Shown: positions 1 to 9,546 of the stretch, piece by piece
Position numbering within the stretch: position 1 is the stretch's first letter
Layout of the letters: each line of letters opens with the position of its first letter
Source: Kosakonia radicincitans DSM 16656
GTDB lineage: Bacteria; Pseudomonadota; Gammaproteobacteria; Enterobacterales; Enterobacteriaceae
DNA: 64,000 nucleotides
Assembly: GCF_000280495.2 (NCBI RefSeq)
Contig: NZ_CP018016.1
Location: 2,294,001-2,358,000, forward strand
Reading direction: 5' to 3'
The notes under the pieces: model-generated
The model's input: the letters and a program-made list of their open reading frames with translations, nothing else
Told to the model about the DNA's origin: nothing
Database searches by the model: none
Made by a program: the position numbers and the translations under genes

Positions 1-1
1 C

Positions 2-553
2 GATGAAGAGAGCGATCTGCTGCGCAGCGGCTGGCGCTCGCGACGCGGCAAAGAGACCGTCGGCGCACGCGACAAAATGCAGCCGTCGCTACTCGATCGC
101 CTTACCGATGACGCGCCGGACAAAGTTCAGGAGCCGCTGAACAGTAATCTGGTCTCCCATGCCACGCTGCGACGCCACGTACTGCGTGATCTGCAGTGGT
201 TGTTCAACACCATCAACAACGAAGCGCAGCAGGATCTGAGCGGCTTTGACGAAGTGCGCCGCTCGGTCATCAATTTTGGCGTGTCGCCGCTGGCGGGCAA
301 GCGGATGTCGGACATCGAATGGCAGGATATCCAGCGCAAGCTGACCAACGCGATTTTGCATTTTGAACCGCGCATTTTGCCGCAGGGCTTACAGGTTCGC
401 TGCATTTCCGATACCCAGTCGCTGGATCTGCACAACGTGTTGTCGATTGAGATCAAAGGGCGTTTGTGGTGTGTGCCGTATCCGCTGGAGTTTCTGTTCC
501 GCACGGATGTGGATCTGGAAAACGGGCATTTCGAGCTGAAAGACGCGGGGTAA
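2..553 (+). CDS. tssE: T6SS baseplate protein TssE, 5' end missing
   Basis: TssE is the gp25-like wedge protein of the T6SS baseplate and acts with TssF, TssG and TssK in the cytoplasm at the inner membrane. The reading frame is open from the first bases of the window, and residues upstream of the first in-window ATG (position 77) already look like TssE (acidic start, then GKETVGARDKMQPSLLDRL). The true start is therefore outside the window. The GPW/gp25 domain fills the visible protein, with the typical NFGV core strand and the C-terminal PYPLEFLFRTDVDLENG stretch. The stop is 3 bases before tssF, which implies one operon. The order tssE-tssF-tssG-tssH is standard. Family assignment is firm; only the N-terminus is unseen. 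Confidence 0.93.
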   Translation, partial: DEESDLLRSGWRSRRGKETVGARDKMQPSLLDRLTDDAPDKVQEPLNSNLVSHATLRRHVLRDLQWLFNTINNEAQQDLSGFDEVRRSVINFGVSPLAGKRMSDIEWQDIQRKLTNAILHFEPRILPQGLQVRCISDTQSLDLHNVLSIEIKGRLWCVPYPLEFLFRTDVDLENGHFELKDAG

Positions 554-555
554 TC

Positions 556-2427
556 ATGGACAGCAAATTACTGGAGTACTACAACCGCGAACTGGCCTGG
601 CTGCGCGAAATGGGCCAGGAGTTTGCCGGGCGCTATCCGAAAGTGGCCGGACGCCTCGGTATGCGCGGCATGGACGTTGCCGATCCGTATGTCGAACGCC
701 TGATGGAGGGCTTTGCCTTCCTGACCTCCCGCGTACAACTGAAAATGGACGCCGAATTTCCCCGCTTCTCCCAGCGTCTGCTGGAGATGGTGGCGCCCAA
801 CTATCTCGCGCCGACGCCGTCGATGGCGATTGCGGAGCTGACGCCGGACAGCGCGAAAGGGGATCTGAGCAATGGCTTTGTGGTGCCGCGCGGTACCATG
901 ATGGACAGCCAGGTGATGAAGAAGAATGGCGTTACCTGTAGCTATACCACCGCGCATGATGTCACGCTGTTACCGCTGAAAATCAGCCAGGTGGAACTGG
1001 GCGGCGTACCTGCCGATCTGCCGCTGGCGAAAGTTGGCCTGAGCCAGCGCGGGGCGCAAAGCGCGCTGCGTATTCGTGTGAGCTGCGATGGCCCGGTCAA
1101 CCTCGGCCATCTCGATTTCGATCGCCTGGAACTGTTCCTCAGCGGCCCGGATATGCAGGCGCTGAAACTGCTGGAACTGCTGATGGGCCACCAGGTGGGC
1201 ATTGTTTGCCAGTCCAATAGCGCCGGTGCGCCGTTGCAGGTGCTGGCCGATGACGCATTGCAGCAGGAAGGTTTTGCCGCCAGCCAGTCGTTGCTGCCGG
1301 ACGATCTGCGCAACTTCGATGGCTACCGTCTGTTGCAGGAGTATTTCGCCTTCCCGCAACGCTTCCTGTTTATCAGCCTTCAGGGGCTGCGTTCAATGGT
1401 GGCGCAAAGCGGCGATGCCACCTCGTTCGATATCATCATTCTGCTGGATAAAGCCGATGGGCAACTGGAGCGGGTAGTGGATAAAAACCACCTTGCGCTG
1501 CACTGCACGCCGGTGATTAACCTGTTCCCGAAAGTGGCCGAAAGGCAAAAGTTGAGCGAAAACCAGCACGAATACCACCTGGTGGTGGATAACATTCGCC
1601 CGCTCGATTACGAAATCTACGCGGTGCGCAAAATCCACGCCAGCGTCGATGGTCAGCGCGATGAGCAGACGTTTCGCCCGTTCTGGAGTAGCTGGAGCCA
1701 GGATGAAGGCAACTACGGCGCTTACTTCTCCGTGCGCCGCGAGCAGCGTGCGTTATCGGAACATGCGCAGCGCTACGGTACCCGTACCGGTTATATCGGT
1801 TCCGAAGTGTTTGCTTCGCTGGTCGATGAGCAACATGCGCCGTGGCGCGAAGATTTACGCTATATCACCGCTGAAGTGCTGTGTACCAGCCGCGACTTAC
1901 CGTTGATGTTGCAGCAGGATATGGGGCAGTTCGTGATGCCGGATTCGCTGCCGGTGAAATCCCTGCACCTGCGTAAAGGCCCGACGCCGCCGCGCCCGGC
2001 GCTGGCGGAGGGGCTAAGTACCTGGCGGTTGATCAGCCAGTTGCAGATGAACTATCTCAGCCTGATGGACGGTGATGATGGTGAAGGCGCGGCCGCGTTG
2101 CGCCAGCTTCTGGGCCTGTACACGCGACTGGCGGAAGCGCCGGTAGCGCGCCAGATCGACGGCGTGCGCCACTGCGTGCTGGAGCCGGTGCATCGTCGGG
2201 TGCCGGAGCCGGGGCCGATCGTCTTTGCTCGCGGTATTGGCATTACGCTGACGGTCGATGAGCAGGCGTTTTCCGGCTTCAGCCCGTGGCTGTTCGGCAG
2301 CGTGCTGGAGCGCGTTTTCGCCCGGCTGGTGGGTATGAACAGCTTTACCGAGTTCACCCTGAAAAGCCAGCAGCGCGGTGAAATCGGCTACTGGCCGCCG
2401 CGCATGGGCAAGAGGGCGCTGATATGA
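556..2427 (+). CDS. tssF: T6SS baseplate protein TssF
   Basis: TssF (VasA/ImpG family) is the large wedge component of the T6SS baseplate and forms a TssF2-TssG heterotrimer. The protein is 623 residues, the usual family length, and begins MDSKLLEYYNRELAWLREMG, the characteristic N-terminus; this fixes the start at 556 even though the frame is open further upstream. The early segment FAGRYPKVAGRLGM and the block VERLMEGFAFLTSRVQLKMD are family hallmarks. The C-terminal part ends with FTLKSQQRGEIGYWPPR, also typical. It follows tssE by 2 bases, and its stop overlaps the tssG start as ATGA, so translational coupling is likely. Nothing looks broken. Confidence 0.96.
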   Translation: MDSKLLEYYNRELAWLREMGQEFAGRYPKVAGRLGMRGMDVADPYVERLMEGFAFLTSRVQLKMDAEFPRFSQRLLEMVAPNYLAPTPSMAIAELTPDSAKGDLSNGFVVPRGTMMDSQVMKKNGVTCSYTTAHDVTLLPLKISQVELGGVPADLPLAKVGLSQRGAQSALRIRVSCDGPVNLGHLDFDRLELFLSGPDMQALKLLELLMGHQVGIVCQSNSAGAPLQVLADDALQQEGFAASQSLLPDDLRNFDGYRLLQEYFAFPQRFLFISLQGLRSMVAQSGDATSFDIIILLDKADGQLERVVDKNHLALHCTPVINLFPKVAERQKLSENQHEYHLVVDNIRPLDYEIYAVRKIHASVDGQRDEQTFRPFWSSWSQDEGNYGAYFSVRREQRALSEHAQRYGTRTGYIGSEVFASLVDEQHAPWREDLRYITAEVLCTSRDLPLMLQQDMGQFVMPDSLPVKSLHLRKGPTPPRPALAEGLSTWRLISQLQMNYLSLMDGDDGEGAAALRQLLGLYTRLAEAPVARQIDGVRHCVLEPVHRRVPEPGPIVFARGIGITLTVDEQAFSGFSPWLFGSVLERVFARLVGMNSFTEFTLKSQQRGEIGYWPPRMGKRALI

Positions 2428-3467
2428 GCGAAGCCCTGACCAGCGCGCCGCAGATTGTCCGTGCCAGTTCGCTGCCGGAGACATTCTGGCAGAACGTGAT
2501 GGCCACGCCGTGGCGCTACGATCTGTTCAGCCTGCTGCGGCGTATTGACGCCCGTGGCGGGGAACGTTACCCGCTCGGGCGCGCGCCGCTGCCGCGTTTT
2601 GAATCGGTGCGCATCGGGCAAAAACCGTCGCTGGGCTTTGCGCCGTCGACCCTTGCCGACGTGCGTAAGCGCGACGGTTCGCCGCTGTACGATATCTCCA
2701 TTCTCAGCTTCGGGCTGTTCGGCCCGAACGGTCCGCTGCCGATCCATCTGACGGAATATGCCCGCGAACGCATCGATCACCACCAGGACGATAGCCTCAG
2801 CGCCTTTGCCGATCTGTTTCACCACCGGCTGTCGCTACTGTTTTATCGCGCATGGGCCGATGCGCAGCCGACGGTATCGCTCGACCGGGGCGACAACAAA
2901 CGCTTTGAACAGTACATCGCCTCGCTAATCGGCATGGGCCTACCGGGGCAACTGGAAAAAGGCAGCCTCAGCCCGCATGCGCGTTTTGCGCTGGCCGGGC
3001 ATCTGACGCGCAATGGACGCGATCCAGAAGGGCTGGAGAAGATCCTGCGCTGCTATTTCAATGTGCCGGTGTCCATTGTCGAAAACGTGCCGCAGTGGAT
3101 GCCACTAAGCGAACGTGAACGTGCGCGTTTGCAGGGCGGTCGCCATGCGCCACGCCTTGGGCAGTCGGCCTTTTTGGGTAAAGCCGTGCGCGATGTGAGC
3201 CATAAGTTTCGCATCGAAATTGGCCCGCTGTCCGCCGATAGTTACCGGCGTTTCTTGCCCGGCGAAAAAGCCGTGACCGAGATGCGCGACTGGGTGCGCC
3301 AGTATCTTGGCATCGAATATGAGTGGGCGCTGCGCGTGATCCTGCGCCATGAAGATGTCGCTGGCGCCACGCTTGGCGGCACGGGTCGTCTTGGTTACAG
3401 CGCCTGGCTTGGCGCTCAGCCGCAGCCGCAGCCGCGCGGAGATTTGGTATTCAGCCCGGAAGGATAA
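2424..3467 (+). CDS. tssG: T6SS baseplate protein TssG
   Basis: TssG (VasB/ImpH family) is the smaller partner of TssF in the T6SS baseplate wedge. The protein is 347 residues. Near the N-terminus it shows WRYDLFSLLRRIDARGGERY followed by FAPSTLADV, then LSFGLFGPNGPLPIHLTEYA, the best conserved block of the family. A second conserved region, HRLSLLFYRAWADAQPTV, lies near residue 135. The start ATG overlaps the tssF stop. A 44-base gap with no terminator separates it from tssH, so the operon probably continues. The assignment rests on these motifs and the operon order. Confidence 0.95.
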   Translation: MSEALTSAPQIVRASSLPETFWQNVMATPWRYDLFSLLRRIDARGGERYPLGRAPLPRFESVRIGQKPSLGFAPSTLADVRKRDGSPLYDISILSFGLFGPNGPLPIHLTEYARERIDHHQDDSLSAFADLFHHRLSLLFYRAWADAQPTVSLDRGDNKRFEQYIASLIGMGLPGQLEKGSLSPHARFALAGHLTRNGRDPEGLEKILRCYFNVPVSIVENVPQWMPLSERERARLQGGRHAPRLGQSAFLGKAVRDVSHKFRIEIGPLSADSYRRFLPGEKAVTEMRDWVRQYLGIEYEWALRVILRHEDVAGATLGGTGRLGYSAWLGAQPQPQPRGDLVFSPEG

Positions 3468-3511
3468 CCTTTCGTCTTATTCATCTGACGTGACAACTAA
3501 CGGAATTTACA

Positions 3512-6124
3512 ATGTCGGAAATTAGCCGCGCCGTCCTGTTCGGCAAACTCGATACGCTGTTATTTACCTCGCTGGAAAGCGCCACTGCGTTTTGCAAACT
3601 GCGTGGCAACCCCTACGTCGAGCTGGTTCACTGGCTGCACCAACTGATGCAACAGTCAGAGGGCGACCTGCAACAGGTGATCCGCCACTTTTCGCTGAAT
3701 GAAGAGGCGCTGACGCGGGATATCGTCGCCGCGCTCGATAAACTGCCGCGCGGTGCAAGTTCAGTCTCCGATCTCTCGGAACATATCGATACCGCCGTTG
3801 AGCGGGCGTGGGTTTACGGTTCGCTGAAATTTGGCGTCACGCGCATTCGCGGCGGCCATCTGCTGGCGGGGATCCTGAAAACCTGGAGCCTGGCGACCGT
3901 GCTGAAAGGCATTTCGTCACAGTTTGAGCGGGTGAGTGCCGATGCGCTGCTCGACAACTTCGAGGCGATTTTCGCCAACAGTAAAGAGACGCAGCAGACG
4001 GCAACCGCCGTTGGCGATACCGCCGCCGCGCCGCAACAGCAGGGCACGCTGGCGCAATACGGACAGGATCTGACGGCCAGAGCGCGCGACGGCAAAATCG
4101 ATCCGGTGGTGGGCCGCGACGAAGAGATCCGCCAGATGGTCGATATTTTGATGCGTCGCCGCCAGAACAACCCACTGTTAACCGGCGAAGCCGGGGTCGG
4201 AAAAACGGCGGTAGTGGAAGGGTTAGCGCTGCGCATTGCCGCAGGCGATGTGCCGGAACCGCTGGCGAACGTGCAACTGTGGTTGCTGGATATTGGCATG
4301 TTGCAGGCGGGCGCGGGCATGAAAGGCGAGTTCGAAGCGCGGCTGCAAGCGCTGATCAACGAAGTGCAATCCAGCCCGACGCCGATCATTCTGTTTATCG
4401 ACGAAATTCACACCCTGATTGGCGCTGGCGGCCAGCAGGGCACTGGCGATGCCGCCAACCTGCTGAAACCGGCGCTGGCGCGCGGACAGTTGCGCACCAT
4501 CGGCGCGACCACCTGGGCGGAATATAAGAAATACATTGAGAAAGATCCGGCATTAACCCGTCGCTTCCAGACCGTGCAGGTTGCCGAGCCGGATGAAGAG
4601 AAAGCGGTATTAATGCTGCGCAGCACGGTTTCCGCGCTGGAGAAGCACCATCGCGTGTTGCTGCTTGATGAAGCGGTTGTCGCCGCCGTGAAGCTCTCTC
4701 ACCGCTACATTCCGGCGCGTCAATTGCCGGATAAAGCCGTGGCGCTGCTTGATACGGCCTGCGCTCGCGTCGCCGTCAGCCAGAGTGCGCCGCCGCCGCA
4801 ACTGGAGGATTGCCTGCACCGCATTGCTGCGCTGGAGGTGGAGATTGAGATTGCCAACCGCGAAGCGAAAATGGCGGCTGGCGACAGCGGGCGGGTAGAG
4901 AAATTAACCGCCGCGCGTCAACAGCAGGAACAACTGCGCAATGAGCTGACGCAGCGTTGGCAGCAGGAGCAGGCGCTGGTTGATGCCATCATTGCGCTGC
5001 GCGCACAGTTGCATACCGCAGCGGAAGAGGAACTGACCGCTTTACGTGATTCGCTGGCGCAGCAGCAACAGGCGCTTAAAACATTGCAGGGCGACGCGCC
5101 GCTGCTGTTCACTTCGGTTGATGCCAACGTGGTAGCCGCGGTGGTCTCCGACTGGACCGGCATTCCGCTGGGACGGATGGTGAAAAATGAAATCGATGCG
5201 GTGCTGAAACTGGCGGATACGCTGAATGAACGCGTGATCGGCCAGCGCCACGGTCTGGAGTTGATCGCCAAACGCGTGCGCACCTCGCGCGCCCGCCTCG
5301 ACGATCCGAACAAACCGGTCGGCGTGTTTATGCTCTGCGGTCCTTCCGGCGTAGGCAAAACCGAAACTGCGCTGGCGCTGGCGGAATCGCTGTATGGCGG
5401 CGAGCAGAACGTTATCACCATCAATATGAGCGAGTTCCAGGAAGCGCATACCGTCTCGACGCTGAAAGGCGCACCTCCGGGCTACGTCGGTTATGGCGAA
5501 GGCGGCGTGTTAACCGAAGCCGTGCGCCGTCGCCCTTACAGCGTGGTACTGCTGGATGAGATCGAAAAAGCGCATCCGGACGTGCATGAAATCTTCTTCC
5601 AGGTGTTTGATAAAGGCTGGATGGAAGATGGCGAAGGCCGCCATATCGATTTTCGCAATACCATCATCATTCTGACCTCGAATGTTGGCACCGAGTTGAT
5701 TACCGGCATGTGCGCCGATCCGGAACTGATGCCGGAACCGGACGCGCTGCGTGATGCACTGCGTCCGCCGCTGCTGCAGGTTTTCCCGCCCGCGTTGCTT
5801 GGGCGATTGCTGGTGGTGCCTTATTTCCCGCTCAGCGACGAGATGCTGGCGCAGATTGTGCGTTTGCAGCTTAAGCGTATTCAGCGCCGTCTGGAGGAGA
5901 ACCACGGTATTGTCTCGGAAATCGATGACAGCGTGGTCGGGCAGATTGTGGCACGCTGTACCGAAGTTGAATCAGGCGGCCGTATGGTGGACGCCATCCT
6001 TACGAACACTCTGCTGCCAATGATGAGCCAGCTATTACTCGACGCCAGTGCGCGGGACGAGCAATATAAGCGCTTACGTGTCACGCTCGAGCAGGGTGAG
6101 TTTCACTGTCAGTTTGCGGCGTAA
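3512..6124 (+). CDS. tssH: T6SS sheath-disassembly ATPase TssH (ClpV)
   Basis: ClpV is a class B Clp/Hsp100 AAA+ ATPase. It recognises the contracted TssB-TssC sheath and takes it apart for reuse. The protein is 870 residues with an N-terminal Clp-N domain (about 1-150), AAA1 with Walker A GEAGVGKT at 225-232 and Walker B FIDEIH, a coiled-coil middle domain rich in Gln and Glu (about 430-530), and AAA2 with GPSGVGKT at 610-617 followed by LLDEIEKAH. The pore-loop segment GAPPGYVGYGEGG is intact. It differs from housekeeping ClpB in its N-domain and its position inside the T6SS operon. Both ATP sites look functional. Confidence 0.96.
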   Translation: MSEISRAVLFGKLDTLLFTSLESATAFCKLRGNPYVELVHWLHQLMQQSEGDLQQVIRHFSLNEEALTRDIVAALDKLPRGASSVSDLSEHIDTAVERAWVYGSLKFGVTRIRGGHLLAGILKTWSLATVLKGISSQFERVSADALLDNFEAIFANSKETQQTATAVGDTAAAPQQQGTLAQYGQDLTARARDGKIDPVVGRDEEIRQMVDILMRRRQNNPLLTGEAGVGKTAVVEGLALRIAAGDVPEPLANVQLWLLDIGMLQAGAGMKGEFEARLQALINEVQSSPTPIILFIDEIHTLIGAGGQQGTGDAANLLKPALARGQLRTIGATTWAEYKKYIEKDPALTRRFQTVQVAEPDEEKAVLMLRSTVSALEKHHRVLLLDEAVVAAVKLSHRYIPARQLPDKAVALLDTACARVAVSQSAPPPQLEDCLHRIAALEVEIEIANREAKMAAGDSGRVEKLTAARQQQEQLRNELTQRWQQEQALVDAIIALRAQLHTAAEEELTALRDSLAQQQQALKTLQGDAPLLFTSVDANVVAAVVSDWTGIPLGRMVKNEIDAVLKLADTLNERVIGQRHGLELIAKRVRTSRARLDDPNKPVGVFMLCGPSGVGKTETALALAESLYGGEQNVITINMSEFQEAHTVSTLKGAPPGYVGYGEGGVLTEAVRRRPYSVVLLDEIEKAHPDVHEIFFQVFDKGWMEDGEGRHIDFRNTIIILTSNVGTELITGMCADPELMPEPDALRDALRPPLLQVFPPALLGRLLVVPYFPLSDEMLAQIVRLQLKRIQRRLEENHGIVSEIDDSVVGQIVARCTEVESGGRMVDAILTNTLLPMMSQLLLDASARDEQYKRLRVTLEQGEFHCQFAA

Positions 6125-6150
6125 AGCCATTATCAAGAGAGTTTTCCACT

Positions 6151-7587
6151 ATGACGGATCACGATAACAACCGGAGTGTACCGAATGCACTGCCGCCAGG
6201 ATATCGCTTCAACGAGTTCGAAATTAAAGAAGTGATTGGCGGTGGTGGTTTTGGCATCGTCTATCGCGCCTGGGATCATCAGCTTGAACGTACCATCGCG
6301 ATTAAAGAGTTTATGCCCTCTTCACTGGCTGTACGCAACGACGACATGACGCTGGTGCTGCGCAGCGAGCGTTTTAGCAAAGCTTTTACCGCCGGGCTTA
6401 ACAGTTTTATCCAGGAAGCACGTCTGCTGGCACGTTTTAACCACCCGAACCTGCTGCACGTGCTGCGTTTTTGGGTGCAGAACGATACCGCTTATATGGG
6501 CACGGTGTTCTACAGCGGCACCACGCTTTCCCGCCTGCGCGAGAAAAACCCAACGCTGATTAACGAAGCCTGGATCCGCCGCATGCTGCCGATGCTGCTG
6601 GGTGCCATCAAAACCATCCATGACGAAGGGTATCTGCATCGCGATATCTCGCTGGATAACATTCAGATCCAGGATAACGGTTTGCCGGTGCTGCTCGATT
6701 TCGGCTCCGCGCGTCGCAGTATTGGTTCTGTTTCGGACGAAACGGAAACCATGCTGCGTCCGGGCTATGCGCCGATCGAACAATACACCGACGACAACGA
6801 AAGCGAGCAGGGGCCGTGGACTGATATTTATGCCCTTGGTGCGGTGCTGCATACGCTGATTATCGGCTCGCCGCCGCCGGTCAGCGTGGTGCGCAGCATT
6901 CAGGACACCTATATGCCGCTGGTACAGCGCAACCTGCCGGGGTACACCCCTTCGCTGTTGCAGGCGGTGGATCGCGCGCTGGCGTTGAAGATGGAAGATC
7001 GTCCGCAGACTGTGGATGAATTCGCTGCGCTGATTGAGATGCCGGTTGCCGGGCTTGGCGATGTGATGAGCGTTAAACAGCCGGGCACCATGCTGGTACC
7101 GGTTGAAGAGGCAGACGAAAAACCGGCGGCACCGGGCTGGCAACGCTACAAATTGCCAGGCCTGGTGGCGGCAGGTGTGATTGTCGGGATAATCGCCGGG
7201 GCAATGTTGTTTGGCGGCAGTTCAGCGCCGGAAGACGCGGCGCAGACCGCCAGCGTGACGCCGGAAGAACAACCCGCACAGCCGGTACAGCAGCCTGCGC
7301 GGGAAGCACCTGCTGTGCAGACGCCGCCAGCGCAGACCGCAGCGCAAAGCGCCGAGCCGGTGGTCAGCCAGACGCCTGTCGCGCAACTTTTTGTGCGCAT
7401 GAAAGAGGGCGAAAAACTGAGCCTTAATGGCGAAGCGCAGTCGGTTTCTCCGGCGACCAATGGTTTTGCCTCACTGAAACTGCAACCCGGTCGTTACGAA
7501 GTGCTCCTGCAGGGGAATGGTCAGAGCCGCAGTCAGACCATTACTATTGCTAAACCGGGTACCTGGTTAATTAATCCACAACCTTAA
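6151..7587 (+). CDS. Membrane-anchored Ser/Thr protein kinase of the T6SS cluster (PpkA-like)
   Basis: This is a Hanks-type Ser/Thr kinase with a C-terminal membrane anchor. It is 478 residues long. The glycine loop GGGGFG is at 30-35, the ATP-binding Lys at 52 (AIKEF), the catalytic HRD at 163-165 and the DFG at 183-185, so it should be active. The activation segment ends APIEQY. One transmembrane helix lies at about 334-354, followed by a Pro/Gln/Ala-rich linker and a short periplasmic beta domain (about 400-478). Threonine phosphorylation by PpkA is known to control T6SS assembly in Pseudomonas, where phosphatase PppA counteracts it. No phosphatase or Fha gene is visible here. The gene starts 26 bases after tssH and probably belongs to the same operon. 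Confidence 0.88.
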   Translation: MTDHDNNRSVPNALPPGYRFNEFEIKEVIGGGGFGIVYRAWDHQLERTIAIKEFMPSSLAVRNDDMTLVLRSERFSKAFTAGLNSFIQEARLLARFNHPNLLHVLRFWVQNDTAYMGTVFYSGTTLSRLREKNPTLINEAWIRRMLPMLLGAIKTIHDEGYLHRDISLDNIQIQDNGLPVLLDFGSARRSIGSVSDETETMLRPGYAPIEQYTDDNESEQGPWTDIYALGAVLHTLIIGSPPPVSVVRSIQDTYMPLVQRNLPGYTPSLLQAVDRALALKMEDRPQTVDEFAALIEMPVAGLGDVMSVKQPGTMLVPVEEADEKPAAPGWQRYKLPGLVAAGVIVGIIAGAMLFGGSSAPEDAAQTASVTPEEQPAQPVQQPAREAPAVQTPPAQTAAQSAEPVVSQTPVAQLFVRMKEGEKLSLNGEAQSVSPATNGFASLKLQPGRYEVLLQGNGQSRSQTITIAKPGTWLINPQP

Positions 7588-7736
7588 CCAACACTATTTC
7601 GCCGGGTAATATTGTGCCCGGCAAAACGCGGGGAGAATTATCTCCCCCACATCTCTCTCGCATTACAAATAATGTGATGTCGTCCTGTTTCGATCGTTAC
7701 GGTTGTATTGCCCGACATATTAAAAAAGACAGAGCC

Positions 7737-8117
7737 ATGAATTTATTAACACACAGCAACAACGGTGACAGTGAATTTACGTTTGTCGTGTCTCGATCCA
7801 GTGCTCAACCCGATGATAAAGTTCATACCGTCGCCGCAAAAAAAGCACGTGAGCTGGAAATAACCCTCACAGATTTTCATCTTGAATCTTCACAAATGCT
7901 GGAAGTGGACGGTTATCCCGCCGTCGAACTTTTTTATCAATTCAAAAATGATAACCGCGTTATTTATCAGCGTCAGACGCTAATTTTACTGGATGATGCG
8001 GTTTCCGGGAAAAAGATGGTCAGCTATGTAGGCACCTGTCCAGGTGAATTCAGTGAATATCATCAAAAACAATACCAGGAAATTATCCAGAGCATTAAAT
8101 TTCATCGCGCAAAATAA
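7737..8117 (+). CDS. DUF1795 (DcrB/EagR-like) protein, N-terminus probably lost
   Basis: The visible protein (126 residues) matches the middle and end of the DUF1795 fold used by Eag-type T6SS chaperones: DRAMNLLTHS, EFTFVVSRSS, a central helix, and a C-terminal QYQEIIQSIKFH. The family's first beta strands, normally an 'EG...LP..W.DR' segment, are missing. A piece resembling them (VVLPDILKK) sits just upstream in another frame, next to an A6 run at 7722-7727, so a one-base indel may have cut the N-terminus. The frame stays open back to 7614, but that stretch does not look like the family. The gene lies 58 bases before vgrG, as expected for a cargo chaperone or adaptor. Its intact counterpart is the gene at 20101. 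Confidence 0.6.
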   Translation: MNLLTHSNNGDSEFTFVVSRSSAQPDDKVHTVAAKKARELEITLTDFHLESSQMLEVDGYPAVELFYQFKNDNRVIYQRQTLILLDDAVSGKKMVSYVGTCPGEFSEYHQKQYQEIIQSIKFHRAK

Positions 8118-8175
8118 AACATATCAGTGATGCAGTTATTATCGCTGAGATAAACTTAATTACGGATGCAACGTT

Positions 8176-9546
8176 ATGGTGAACAGAATATCGGTCAGGC
8201 TGCCCGTGGAGGGGCTGCTTTTCTGGAAACTCTCCGGGCGCGAGGCGCTGTCGGAGCCGTTTACGCTGGCGCTGACGGTCCTGGGGACGGATGCGCGTAT
8301 CGACCGCAGTAAATTGCTGGGCCAGCCGGTGACGGTGACGGTCCCGACGCAGACGGGCACGCGTTACTTCAACGGGAAAGTGACCCGCGTGGCGGTGAGC
8401 GCGACGGAGCTGTCGGGCACGCGCTATGCGGTGTACCAGCTTACCGTCGAGCCGGATGTGTGGCCGATGAAGCGCGACCGCAACCTGCGCATCTTCCAGG
8501 GGCAGACGGTCCCGCAGATTGTCAAAACCCTGCTCGGTGAATACCAGGTCAGTCTGGAAGACCGGCTGACCGGCAGTTACCGCGTCTGGGATTACTGCGT
8601 GCAGTACCAGGAGAGCAGCTTCGACTTCATCAGCCGGCTGATGGAGCTGGAGGGGATTGCCTACCACTTCAGGCATGAGGCCGACAGACACACGCTGGTG
8701 CTGACCGACGACGCCTCCGGATTCAAACCCTTCCCCGGCTACGAAACCATTCCGTATCACCAGACGCCGTCCGGCGGCAGTACGGATGAAGAGGGCATCA
8801 GCCAGTGGGCGCTGGAAGACAGCGTCACGCCGGGCATCTACAGCCTCGACGACTATGATTTCCGCAAGCCGAATGCGTGGCTGTTCCAGGCGCGGCAGAA
8901 CCCTTCATCGCCGCAGCCGGGGAGCATTGACGTGTATGACTGGCCGGGGCGTTTTGTCGAGCACGGCCACGGCGAGTTTTACGCGCGTATCCGCCAGGAG
9001 TGCTGGCAGGTGGAGCACCAGCAGATACAGGGCACGGCCACGGCAGTGGGCGTGGCACCGGGCAGCACCTTCACGCTGTATAACGCGCCGTTTTTCAGCG
9101 ATAACGGCGACTACCTGACCACCGCCGCGACCTACTTTTTTGAAGAGAACCGCTACGCCAGCGGCAGCGACGGGGAAACGGAGCACCGCACCGACTTTAC
9201 GGTCATTCCGTCGTCGGTGGTGTACCGGCCGGCGGCGGTGACGGCGTGGCCGCGCACCTACGGCCCGCAGACGGCGAAAGTGGTCGGCCCGCAGGGGGAG
9301 AGCATCTGGACGGACAAATATGGCCGGGTGAAGGTGAAGTTCCACTGGGACCGTCTGGCGAAGGGGGATGACACCAGTTCCTGCTGGGTGCGGGTCTCCA
9401 GCGCCTGGGCGGGCCAGGGCTTTGGCGGGGTACAAATCCCGCGCGTCGGCGACGAAGTGGTGATCGACTTCATCAACGGCGATCCGGACCGGCCAATCAT
9501 CACCGGTCGCGTCTACAACGAGGCCAGCATGCCGCCGTGGGCGCTG
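8176..9546 (+). repeat. Long direct repeat shared by the two vgrG genes (copy A)
   Basis: The DNA from the vgrG start codon to the codons for PPWALP is almost identical to 16900-18270. Only scattered, mostly silent differences are visible, for example the codons around DRHTL/DSHTL and QECW/QERW. Similarity falls sharply at the end of the OB domain, where each VgrG acquires its own tip. Repeats of this length are substrates for gene conversion or for deletion of the 8.7 kb between them. Confidence 0.93.
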
